Shown: piece by piece, positions 19,851 through 29,386 of the stretch
Layout of the letters: every line of letters starts with the position of its first letter
Numbering within the stretch: position 1 is the stretch's first letter
Assembly (NCBI RefSeq): GCF_016906535.1
Contig: NC_057372.1
Span: 973,501-1,037,500 of the forward strand
Source: Rhizoctonia solani
Lineage: Eukaryota > Basidiomycota > Agaricomycetes > Cantharellales > Ceratobasidiaceae
Length of the DNA stretch: 64,000 nt
Direction: 5' to 3'
The notes under the pieces: model-generated
Told to the model about the DNA's origin: nothing
The model's input: only the letters and a program-made list of their open reading frames with translations
The model's database searches: none
Program-made: the position numbers and the translations under genes

Positions 19851-22800
19851 GGCCAAGAGCTACCGTCAAGCCCTTGGTCTCAAAATTAGAAACGCATGTA
19901 TCTGTCTTGGAATTTGTAAATATTGCCATGGATTTGAACAAGAAACCACTACTCTTCCTAGATATGAAACTGCGTGACTACCCGACGGACCCTATCAAAA
20001 CCCTCATCGACTCTGGCGCCACCTCCAACTTTATATCTCCCACATTAGTAGAACAACTTAAAATCCCAAAAACCCTACTCAAAAATCCACGAGTAGTGAG
20101 AATGCTAGATGGTACCATATCCCAGACTGGTCGCATTTGGCACCAGGTTCAACTCGCGGTCTTGGCCAATGGCCACTCCCACATTATTCCTTTCCTTGTT
20201 TGCCCCATAGGCAACACACCGGCTATCCTAGGCATGACATGGTTAACAGCAGAAGCTCCCTTGATTGACTGGCAACAGGGATTAGTCACCTTCCCTGAAC
20301 AAGTTCAAATTGCCTCCAAAGAAGAAGCGGACTCAGACCCTCTAGCAGATCTTCCCCCCCAGTACCATGAGTTTGCTAAAGTCTTTGGCGAAGAAGAATT
20401 TAAGGTCCTCCCTCCACATAGGGAGTATGACATCTCTATAGACCTTGTCCCAGACGCCAAATTGACCCCTGGTCCCATATACAGCATGACAGATGCGGAA
20501 TCTAAGGCGTTGAAACAACACATTGATGAGGAACTAGCAACGGGCAAGATTTGCCCCAGTACCTCATCCGCCGGCGCTCCAGTCATGTTTGTAAAAAAGG
20601 CAGATGGCTCCCTAAGACTGGTAGTTGACTATAGGAAGTTAAATGACGTCACGCACAAGAACGTCTACCCACTCCCTAGGCAGGACGACTTGATGGCCAA
20701 ACTTAGGCACGCAAAGATGTTCACTAAACTGGATCTCCGCTGGGGCTACAATAACGTTCGGATCAAGGAAGGCAACGAATGGAAAACCGCTTTTCGCACC
20801 AAATATGGGTTATTTGAATACCTGGTCATGCCTTTTGGTCTCACAAACGCTCCCGCTGCATTCCAGCACTTTATGAATGATCTGTTCAGGGACCTAATCG
20901 ACGTAACAGTGGTAATCTACTTAGATGACATTCTCATCTTCTCAGAAAAGCCGGAAGAACACCTGCTCCACGTCAGAGAAGTCCTGTCTCGACTAATGAA
21001 GAACCAGTTGTTCTGCAAGCTGTCAAAATGTCATTTCCACGTCACCACGGTGGATTACTTGGGTATCGTCATATCTCCAGCCGGCTTCTCTATGGACCAG
21101 AAAAAGATCAAGGCAGTCACGTCGTGGCCGCAACCCAAGACGGTTAAACAGGTCCAGGCCTTCCTAGGGTTTGTCAACTACCTCCGCCGCTTTATTCCCA
21201 ACTTCAGCTTGGTTGCGCGCCCTCTGCATAACCTCACCAAAAAGGAAACCCCTTGGTCTTGGGGTAACCTAGAGGAAGCAGCGTTCCAGGAGTTAAAGCT
21301 TCTTGTTACCCAGTCACCGGTCCTTATCCACTCCAACCCGGACATGCCCTATTACCTTGAAACAGACGCATCAGGGGTAGCCATGGGAGCCATCTTAAGT
21401 CAACAAGGAGAGGATAACCGCCTCCATCCAATCGCATATATGTCCAAATCCTTTTCTGGCGCCAAAGCTAACTATGACACCCACAATAAGGAGCTTCTAG
21501 CGATCATCAAAGCCCTGGAAGAGTGGCGTATTTTTCTGGAAGCAACAGACAAACTGATCCAGGTCTTCACAGATCACAGAAACCTGGAATATTGGATGCA
21601 GGCTAGGACATTCAACAGAAGGCACGCACGTTGGCGGGTATTCCTGAGTGATTTTAACTTTGAAATACACTATTGCCCAGGGAAACAATCAGGAAAACCC
21701 GACGCCCTTTCCAGAAGGTCAGACTACGTAGACTCCCTAGTAGAACCAGAGGTCATGCTACCGTCAGAGGTTTTTGCCAATACATCAGAAGAGGAACTGG
21801 AAATTGTCACGGAAATACGCTCCAAACTAAGGGAAGATCCATCCCTTGAGCCTATCATCCAATTCCTGACTGAAGACGTGGATAACGCTCCCCCCTCCAT
21901 TCGGAAGGCTTACAGAGACTACGACTGGGAGGAAGATCTACTATGGTATCGAGGAAAACTTGTGGTCCCGGACTCAGAAGCCCTGAAGGAACGATTACTC
22001 AGGGAATTCCATGACTCCCCACTAGCGGGTCACCCAGGCCAGCAAAGGACCCTGGAGCTCTTGAGCTGTAACTACTGGTGGCCGGGAATGAAGTCATCCG
22101 CCAAGGAATGGGTGGAATGCTGCCCCACTTGTCAAGCCAATCGTCGTGCCCACAACCCGGTCATAGCTCTAAAACCCTTAGAAGTTCCCCCCTTTCCATT
22201 TCACACCATCTCCTATGACTTCATCACGGGTTTTCCCAAGTCAGAAGGACATGATGCAATCCTGGTAGTCATTGATTCGTTCTCCAAGTTAGGCCACTTC
22301 ATCCCTACCTTGAAAAAGGTTTCAGCAAAGGGCTTAGCTGATCTCTTTGTCTCCCACATCTGGAAACTTCATGGGCTCCCCATCAAAACTATATCAGATC
22401 GAGGGACTACATTCACAGGGAAATTCCTTAGGGCGCTCTACCAACGATTAGGGATTAAACCTTCCTTCTCCTCGGCCTACCACCCTGAATCAGACGGCCA
22501 GACGGAACGTGTCAACCAGTTTATTGAATTCTACCTAAGGTCTTATGTAGCAGCGGATCATTCAGATTGGGTTAAGTGGTTACCACTTGCGGAGTATGCC
22601 TATAACAACGCCAAGCACTCAGCTACTGGAAAAACCCCATTCGAATTAATTTATGGCAGAAACCCGATCATGAATCCGTCAAACATCCCTGCAAACGTTC
22701 CAGAAGCAGACCTCGTGGCAGATACCCTAGCCAGGGAATGGGAGGAAGCCGAAGCAGCCCTCAGAATGAGCAAGGAACGGATGACAAGAGATAAAGGAAC

Positions 22801-23260
22801 AGTCCCGGAATATTCAATAGGGGAAAAAGTCTGGTTAGATGGAAAAAACGTAGAACTTAGGACAAATTCCAACAAACTAGACCCCAAGCGACTAGGCCCC
22901 TTTGAGGTATTAGAGAAGGTATCCAGTCACGCGTACCGCCTCAAATTACCGGAAACCCTTAAAATCCACAACGTATTCTATGTGGGTTTGTTATCCAGGG
23001 CACACATATCCCCAAGTCAACCATTTCCAGAAAAACCCCCGCCTGAAACAATAGAAGGGGAAGAAGAGTATGAGGTGGAACAAATTATTGACTCCAAAAG
23101 ACAACGGGGAAAGTGGTTCTACCTGATCAAATGGAAGGGTTATGGCCCGGAAGACAATTCCTGGGAACCGGAAGAACTCCTGGAGCACAGCCAAGAGGAA
23201 ATCCAGCGATTCAACAAGTCACGACTGAAAAAGGCTTGTGACTCCGCCAAGAGCCTTTAA
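19745..23260 (+). CDS. Gyp-B4 pol: PR-RT-RNase H-IN-chromodomain
   Basis: Frame -1 relative to gag, overlapping its last ~100 bases. It has no ATG of its own near the junction, so it is probably reached by frameshifting around GAAAAAGAG (19841-19849). Counted from 19745: protease DSGATS (Asp89); RT YLDD (392-395); RNase H TDASG (Asp541); integrase zinc site from H756; DDE core Asp825 (SYDFI), Asp885 (SDRG) and Glu921 (QTER), i.e. the D35E spacing; chromodomain (WFYLIKWKGYG, NSWEP) near 1120-1145. All key residues are present. A G-rich polypurine tract follows at 23261-23272. Functional by inspection. Confidence 0.94.
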   Translation: MRSEGTRHQTMPQRLEGHNQGDRQDRGSCGVRKRVRPRATVKPLVSKLETHVSVLEFVNIAMDLNKKPLLFLDMKLRDYPTDPIKTLIDSGATSNFISPTLVEQLKIPKTLLKNPRVVRMLDGTISQTGRIWHQVQLAVLANGHSHIIPFLVCPIGNTPAILGMTWLTAEAPLIDWQQGLVTFPEQVQIASKEEADSDPLADLPPQYHEFAKVFGEEEFKVLPPHREYDISIDLVPDAKLTPGPIYSMTDAESKALKQHIDEELATGKICPSTSSAGAPVMFVKKADGSLRLVVDYRKLNDVTHKNVYPLPRQDDLMAKLRHAKMFTKLDLRWGYNNVRIKEGNEWKTAFRTKYGLFEYLVMPFGLTNAPAAFQHFMNDLFRDLIDVTVVIYLDDILIFSEKPEEHLLHVREVLSRLMKNQLFCKLSKCHFHVTTVDYLGIVISPAGFSMDQKKIKAVTSWPQPKTVKQVQAFLGFVNYLRRFIPNFSLVARPLHNLTKKETPWSWGNLEEAAFQELKLLVTQSPVLIHSNPDMPYYLETDASGVAMGAILSQQGEDNRLHPIAYMSKSFSGAKANYDTHNKELLAIIKALEEWRIFLEATDKLIQVFTDHRNLEYWMQARTFNRRHARWRVFLSDFNFEIHYCPGKQSGKPDALSRRSDYVDSLVEPEVMLPSEVFANTSEEELEIVTEIRSKLREDPSLEPIIQFLTEDVDNAPPSIRKAYRDYDWEEDLLWYRGKLVVPDSEALKERLLREFHDSPLAGHPGQQRTLELLSCNYWWPGMKSSAKEWVECCPTCQANRRAHNPVIALKPLEVPPFPFHTISYDFITGFPKSEGHDAILVVIDSFSKLGHFIPTLKKVSAKGLADLFVSHIWKLHGLPIKTISDRGTTFTGKFLRALYQRLGIKPSFSSAYHPESDGQTERVNQFIEFYLRSYVAADHSDWVKWLPLAEYAYNNAKHSATGKTPFELIYGRNPIMNPSNIPANVPEADLVADTLAREWEEAEAALRMSKERMTRDKGTVPEYSIGEKVWLDGKNVELRTNSNKLDPKRLGPFEVLEKVSSHAYRLKLPETLKIHNVFYVGLLSRAHISPSQPFPEKPPPETIEGEEEYEVEQIIDSKRQRGKWFYLIKWKGYGPEDNSWEPEELLEHSQEEIQRFNKSRLKKACDSAKSL

Positions 23261-23272
23261 GGGGGGGGGCAG

Positions 23273-23833
23273 TGTTATAACCTCCTAACATATACCATTG
23301 GACTTGCACGATTTTTCTGATATTTTTAGTATTTTTTACGGACTTGATATCTTTTGTTTTTTGATCACGTGATCTTGGCGCTTATTATGCCGAGATGCCG
23401 CGCCGAGATGCCGTGCCAAGGGCGCTTAGGAGAAATCCAGGCTTCTGCGCAGCCCACAGCACGCTTCTCATTTGTCTTAGTTACTTCTTTCTCTCACGCG
23501 CACAGACCATGTAGATAGTGTGCTTTGTCTATATATACAGCAGGGAAATTGCTTGGAGACACCAAGTTGATTTTACCTTGTCTCATATTCATTGAGGAGG
23601 ATTAGTCAGCCAGCTAAGTAGCAGGCCCCCAGTAGTACTCAGACGCTCACCACCCCTTAACCTACCACACCTCCAGGCCTAAGGCCCCTTTGCATTAGTT
23701 AAGTAGTAGTAGTCCGCCTTAAGCGGAAGTAGTATAGCCTCATTAGTTAGATTACGTACGTGTTGCCTGTAGTAGTACGGCCTTAAGCGCCCAACTCCAC
23801 TAGCGTGTGCCCACCTTACAGTGGTGCACAACA
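23273..23833 (+). repeat. Gyp-B4 3' LTR
   Basis: 561 bp, preceded by the polypurine tract ending GGGGCAG and followed by TSD AACTC. Differs from the 5' LTR by C-to-T near its start and G-to-A near its end. Confidence 0.93.
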
Positions 23834-23838
23834 AACTC

Positions 23839-24168
23839 CCCCCTTCTATGAGGATCCATGACGTCTTCTACGTGGGGTTATTGTCCAAGGTGAAACAAGA
23901 CAAGAAACGGGCGTTTGAAAACCAACCGCCACCAGTTACCATAGACGGAGAAGAAGAATACAAGGTGGAGGGAATAACGGATATGGAAGAGAGAAACAGG
24001 GAATGGTTTTTCAGGGTCAAATGGAAAGGTTACGGATCAGAGGAGAATACCTGGGAACCAAGGGAAAACCTCAAGAACGCGGAAAAAATCCTGAAAAATT
24101 TCGAAAAGGAGATGAAGAAGAAGGCCCTTGGCGCTGCCAAGGCCCTTAAAGGGGGGGCAGTGTTGTAG
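23839..24168 (+). pseudogene. Gyp-A1 pol, chromodomain tail
   Basis: Last part of the Gyp-A1 pol after Gyp-B4: MRIHDVFYVGLLSKVK linker and a complete chromodomain (VEGITDMEER..., WFFRVKWKGYG, NTWEP), then a polypurine tract (GGGGGGGCAG) and a stop formed by the LTR start. No disruption in this piece. Confidence 0.88.
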
Positions 24169-24731
24169 ACACATTTGATACCAGGGAATTTATTCCCATT
24201 TTCTTGGATTTAAACAAAGGCTAACGGACAACATTTTTGATCACGTGACTTTGGCGCTTATTATTATATATTAAGCACCAAGCCACGTCCCCATCCGCGC
24301 TTACCTTGGCATATGTAGCCACCTCCACCTGATGACATCACTATGACACGTCAGTGACACCTATGCATGAGTAAGGCCAACTGCGGATTGGGGTTCTTAT
24401 TGGTTATGGTATTGCATATATTATATTTGTAATTAGTTCACCCCTGTAATATATAAGGAGGCCAACCAACCATGGTAACACCCAGGTCAATTACCTCTTG
24501 TTGCATCCCTATGTGTACAAGGCCTTACAGCCAGATCACTAAGTAGTATATTGCCTTAAGCGTCAGCTCCACTGTACATACATAGCTTGCCATTGCCCTT
24601 ACGGCCTTGGTCATTGTTGTTTAGTAGTTAGACGTTGTAGGGTAGACCTTGCCGCCTTAAGCGGTACTTACTGTACACCCACACGGCCACAAGCGCCCGC
24701 GCCCTCAACGTCCTTTCAGACGTCTAGGACA
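24161..24731 (+). repeat. Gyp-A1 3' LTR
   Basis: 571 bp, ends CTAGGACA, followed by TSD CATAT and the resumed Copia-1 frame. Confidence 0.92.
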
Positions 24732-24736
24732 CATAT

Positions 24737-25033
24737 ACTCAACCAGTCCAACAACCTGTTGTCCCTAAGTCTAATACCTCTTGCTCTAAGCCTGCTATGC
24801 GCACCAACCCTAGCGCTGTTACTACTCAGTCAATTCAAGCAATTAATGCACTCACCCCCAGTAGTGGAGATGGAATCCAAACCTGTAGTTGGAATCCTAA
24901 TGCCCCTGCCATCTCTCTTGCAAGAGAAAGAGGCGGAGTCAAGATCTCCATTGATGACACCACCCCATCTGGTCAGTCTGCACCTAATATCTTGAACAAA
25001 GTCACTAACCTAGCTGTAGAACTCAAGGATATC
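24737..25033 (+). pseudogene. Copia-1 polyprotein fragment 2 (integrase-RT linker)
   Basis: Continues the frame that stops at 7106 (codon ACT follows TAT) and stays open to the solo B LTR. Ser/Thr/Asn-rich, typical of the variable linker between integrase and RT in copia elements. No catalytic motif. Confidence 0.75.
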
Positions 25034-25595
25034 TGTTACAACCTCCTTAATTATACCATTGGATTTGCCTGATTTTTCTATTATTTTTAGTATTTTTTAC
25101 GGACTTGTTATCTTATGTTTTTCAATCACGTGATCTTGGTGCTTACTATGCCAAGATGCCGCGCCAAGATGCCGTGCCAAGGGCGTTTAGGAGAAATCCA
25201 CGCTTCTGCGCAGCCTGCAGCATGCTTCTTATTTGTCTTTTGTACTTCTCTTCTCACACGCACAGACCATGTAGATAGCGCATTCTTGTCTATATATACA
25301 GCAGGAAAATTGCTTGGAAACCCCAAGTCAATTTTACCTTGTCTCATACTCATTGAGGAGGATTAAGTCAGCCAGCTAAGTAGCCGGCCCCCAGTTGATC
25401 TCAGACGTTAACTACCCCTTAACTCACCACACCTCCCAGGCCTAAGGCCCCACCGCTAGTAGTAGTCACCAGTAGGACGCCATACGCATCATTAGTATAG
25501 CCTTTAGATAGTGGATTACATAAACAGTGTACTAGTAGTACGGCCACAAGCACCTGTCCCATTAGCAAGTACCCACCTTACAGTGGTGTACAACA
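25034..25595 (+). repeat. solo Gyp-B LTR
   Basis: 562 bp from TGTTACAACCTCC to GTGTACAACA with TSD ATATC (25029-25033, 25596-25600). Contains the TATA box and AAGTCAATTTTAC start element. No internal sequence, so it is the product of LTR-LTR recombination. Confidence 0.9.
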
Positions 25596-25600
25596 ATATC

Positions 25601-25758
25601 TTTGCTGGTTCTAGCAACACCAACAGCTCCAAGAGCAATGATCACCACACATTCAGCCTACTCACCAACACCTCCTCTGTACTATCCACACCTACCATCC
25701 TGTCCAAACTTGCCTTTGCACTGGATGCCCTGCCAACGCCACAATTGACTACATCCAT
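25601..25758 (+). pseudogene. Copia-1 polyprotein fragment 3
   Basis: Short open continuation of the linker between the two solo LTRs (SSNTNSSKSNDHHTFSLL). Frame agrees with fragments 2 and 4 when one TSD copy is removed. Confidence 0.7.
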
Positions 25759-26781
25759 TGTCCTAGACGTCCTTAAGGGGCATTGGGGAAGCAGGTGCTT
25801 GTGGCCGTATAGAACTGAGTGAGAACCGCTTAAGGCAGCAAGGGTACTACCTACAACAACAAACTACCTAACTACAATGACCACATGCTGTAAGGCAGTG
25901 GTGAGCTACGTACATACAGGGGGAACAACGCGTAAGGTGTTTTGGACTAAGTATTTACTGGGCAGTAAGGCCCTTGTACAATGAGATGTGTCACAACTAA
26001 GCTTGGACCTATGATACAAGTGGCTTAATGTCCATGGCCCTATCACCAATGGACTATGAGGCAAAGAGGGGCAAAGAAGGCCCAAGGGGTATGGTAAGGG
26101 TAGAGGGCAACAAGGCCTGGGTTATGGGGTTGTAGTAAAGTGCACTTATGGCCAACTAGGGGCCTGGGCAAAGGGTAGAGGTGAACTTAGGATGAATTGA
26201 CAAAGAGGTCAAGTCTTGCTGTTCTAGCAGCAACTTGACCTGGTTTATATACAAGAGATAAGCCACATCAAAAACAACAGTACAAAATAGTGAGTCATTT
26301 ACAATTTCACATCATATATCAAATATGTCACGTGATCTTGATGAGTCATAAATATATACCAAAAAAGGAAAGTGTCTTAGAAAAAAGTTAGAAAATAGTG
26401 AAAAATTATGTCATGCCAATGAAGGTCATGAAAAGATGCAGTGACAAGAGGTAATCAACCTGGGTGTTACCATGGTTGGTTGGCCTCCTTATATATTACA
26501 GAGGCAAGCTATTTACAAATACAATATGTGCAATACCATGACCAATAAGAACCCTGCTCTGCAGTTGGCCTTACTCATGCATACGTGTCACTGATGTGTC
26601 ATGATAACGTCATAGGTGGAGGTGGCTACGTGTGCTGATTAAGCACAGATGGGGACGTGGCTTGGCGCTTAGCGTATGATATAAGCGCCAAAGTCATGTG
26701 ATTAAGAAAGTTGTCCAATTGCCTTTGTTTAAAAGCAAGAAATTGGGAATAATATCCCTGGTATCAAATGTGTTTACAACA
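25759..26781 (-). repeat. solo Gyp-A LTR containing a 445-bp insertion
   Basis: Antisense A-type LTR from TGTCCTAGACG to GTTTACAACA with TSD TCCAT (25754-25758, 26782-26786). Without the insertion at ~25989-26433 it is ~578 bp, normal for the family. CpG-poor relative to Gyp-A2, hence old. Confidence 0.85.
25989..26433. mobile_element. unidentified 445-bp insertion in the solo A LTR
   Basis: Begins TGTCACAACTAAG and is flanked by AGATG on both sides (25984-25988, 26434-26438), a possible 5-bp TSD. It contains TTTATATA and CACGTGAT but no ORF and resembles neither family A nor B. The right end does not read CA, so a solo LTR of a further family is only a guess. Confidence 0.4.
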
Positions 26782-26786
26782 TCCAT

Positions 26787-26944
26787 TGACAGTATGCTGG
26801 CAGACAAATTTGGCCGCCTCCAATTATCCAACTACACTCCAACCAAGCCAGATTCCCCCTTGGCAACAACCAGGCATCTGGAACAATCCTGGGCCGCATT
26901 GGCCAATCTGTCCAACCCAAACAACCACCCCACCGTGGAGGAGG
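26787..26944 (+). pseudogene. Copia-1 polyprotein fragment 4
   Basis: Open continuation (DSMLADKFGRLQLSNYTP...) up to the Gyp-A3 5' LTR. The next Copia-1 piece, at 33391, starts inside the RT motif, so about 50-80 codons are missing between them. Confidence 0.7.
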
Positions 26945-27535
26945 TGTCATAGACACAGTTGATACCAGGGAATTTATTCCCATTTTCTCAATTTTAAACG
27001 AAGTCAAATGGACGACATTTTCGATCACGTGACTTCGGCGCTTATATCATACGCTAAGCGCCGAGCCACGTCCCCACCCGCGCTTACCTCAGCATACGCA
27101 GCCACCTCCACCTAATGACATCACTATGACACGTCAGTGACACGTATGCATGAGTAAGGCCAACTGCAGATTGGGGTTCCTATTTGTTATAGTATTGCAT
27201 ATATTGTATTTGTAATTAGTTCACCCTTGTAATATATAAGGAGGCCAACCAACCATGGTAACACCCAGGTTGATTACCTCTTGTTGCATCCACTCAGTGT
27301 ACAAGGGCCCCACAGCCCAGTAATTACTCAGTTAGCCACTTAGATAGCCTACACCGCCTTAAGTGGCTTTGTTACTGTACTTAGGTAGCTTGTCACCGCC
27401 TTAAGCGGTCTTGTTGTCGTAGGATAGTTGCTTGTTGCCGTAGATAGACTTACCGTTGCCTTACTGCAACTTCTCATTTGTACACCGCAGCCACAAGTGC
27501 CATCCTCCTTGATGCCCTAACGGACGTCTAGGACA
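26945..27535 (+). repeat. Gyp-A3 5' LTR
   Basis: 591 bp, TGTCATAGACACAG...GTCTAGGACA. RNA-start element AGGTTGATTACCT at 27267-27279 exactly complements the PBS at 27538-27550. Confidence 0.9.
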
Positions 27536-28033
27536 CTAGGTAATCAACCTTACGTTGGTTGCAAACCGTTCTGAACCCATCCCTACTAAGTCCCAACCCC
27601 CAAGAAGGATACCTGTACTAGCACAAGCAAAAAAACGTGATTGGACTCCCCTTTCAGCTGGAATAATCAAAGAGCTGTTGGTCCCACGTAGTAGCAAATT
27701 GCTATAAGGCAGACTATCCCTATTGCCCGCATACCACTGGTCACCGCACCATTTGTCAGCGGAGTCAATCAGCAGATCCACCCGCTTGCAGGAAACCCAC
27801 TCTACATCACGCCTGTTCACGGCTGTTGATTAGTTGAAGGGACTGTCCAATGCTAGGCGGTTGACGCAGACTCTTAGCGCCAGAACAACAAAGCGCCCCA
27901 TAAGTCCTGACCCAGGCACCCTTGGCTACATAGCCCCCATCATTCCCACTCGCCCACCATTACCTTGCGTACCCCCACGCGCTCTTCTTCACGGGCCTCC
28001 TCACACACTGGCTGCTCCTACCCACAACTGACC
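27536..28033 (+). other. Gyp-A3 leader with PBS
   Basis: PBS AGGTAATCAACCT at 27538-27550, then the conserved A/B leader blocks (GTACTAGCACAAG, ATTGCTATAAGG, CCCGCTTGCA, CATAAGTCCTG). No supported ORF before the gag ATG. Confidence 0.6.
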
Positions 28034-29386
28034 ATGGCTACCCGCTCCAGGACAGCCTCTCGAGCCCAATCCCCCTTTGATCAGGGATACATGGAACCTG
28101 CACTTCCGCCAACCACCTCTGTCAAATATGGCAAGGTATCCCTTGAACAAGTCACACGGCTCCTCCTTGGCCTTGTTGGCCAAGTCAAATGCCTTGAGCA
28201 AGAAATTGCCAAGATCAAGGAAGCCGGAATCAAGACCCGGACAAACGTTGAGAACATCTCCCAAACCGTCAATGTTGTCAAGGATGGGCTCAGGTCCCTT
28301 CAATCCCATGGTCCCTGCACACCTGAAGGACCCCAAGCCAAGGCTGTGGAAGAAACGCCACGCCCCCTACCAAAAACCAAGCCTATTGGATTGGCTAGTG
28401 GGGGCCCCTTCTGGACAGAAGCGCCCAAGGTCCTCCCCAGTTTGGCCCAGCCAACCCCAAGAAGAGTTGCTCCCCCGCAAGTCCCATCTCCCCTTACATC
28501 TCCGCGTCTCCAATCCCCAATTGGAGCACCTGCCCCTCTCCCTCCGGCTCCAGCAGCCCACTACCCCGCTCCGGTCAAGGTTGACCACCCTGATGCCTAC
28601 ACAGGCAAAATAGGAAGCAAGGCAAAGCAATGGCTGACCAGGATGCTGGCCTGGACCCGCCTTAACTTGCGGATGTTCCCAACCAATCAGGAGGTTCTAT
28701 CCTTCCTCCTGATGAACATGAAGGACTCCGCCGGGGCATGGGCCCATCCACACCTTGACCAGCTTGGATCACACCGGGCTATCATTCAAACGGTCAAGGG
28801 TTTCAAGATGGAATTCCTGGCAGCATTTGGCAACCCTGACGCCACAAGGGCCGCTGAGCAGAAGATAACCACCCTCACCCAGTCTGGCACTTGCGCGGAC
28901 TATATCACCAAATTCAGGACCTTGGCCATGGAACTGGATTGGAACGACGCGGCCCTTTGAGGCCAGTTTGCCCGTGGCCTCCATTGGGAGGTTAGCCGTC
29001 AAATTGCAACCCGCAAACACCATCCCCGTACCCTCCTAGAGCTGCAAAACGCAGCACTTGTCATTGATAACGCCCTCCGTGAGGAGCGTGCTAGCCATCC
29101 GCCAAAGGATAGTAAGTCTAGCAGACCAACTAACCCCGCAAGGGGGACGGGTACCGGCCAGTCAAACACTGGTTCTAAGAAGCTCTCCGACAACCCAAAC
29201 TTTGTGTCGGAAGAAGAACAAAACTGCCGCCGCGCTGCCGGCGCTTGCATCAAGTGCAGTAAAATGGGTCACAAGTTTGCAGAATGCCGCACGGGCTGGA
29301 AGGCTACCCCTATTGAGGATAAGGGGAAAGCCAAGGAAACCGCCAAGGTTGGCAAAGACTCCAAGTACCAATTGGGAAAAGAGTAA
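28034..29386 (+). pseudogene. Gyp-A3 gag (one TGA)
   Basis: ATG 28034 (MATRSRTASRAQSPFDQG). TGA at 28958-28960 replaces Arg in the LRGQFARGL segment. Gag core and CCHC knuckle (CIKCSKMGHKFAEC) are present; the frame ends with GGGAAAA (29374-29380) and TAA. Confidence 0.88.

Larger units (their letters stand above)
17572..23833 (+). mobile_element. Gyp-B4: young, apparently intact chromodomain gypsy element
   Basis: 6262 bp, two 561-bp LTRs and TSD AACTC (17567-17571, 23834-23838), inserted in the Gyp-A1 pol. By eye the LTRs differ at only two bases (both CpG transitions, ~0.4%). gag and pol are open with all catalytic residues, making it the best candidate for an autonomous copy in the window. 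Confidence 0.94.
7107..24731 (+). mobile_element. Gyp-A1: chromodomain gypsy element inserted in Copia-1
   Basis: Two 571-bp LTRs (7107-7677 and 24161-24731) flanked by TSD CATAT (7102-7106 and 24732-24736). Its own sequence is only ~4.9 kb; the rest is Gyp-A2 and Gyp-B4 nested in its pol. By eye the LTRs differ at roughly a dozen positions (about 2%), mostly CpG transitions, so it is older than its two inserts. It has lost most of RT and RNase H by internal deletion, has a frameshift in gag and two TGA stops: a dead element. Confidence 0.92.
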
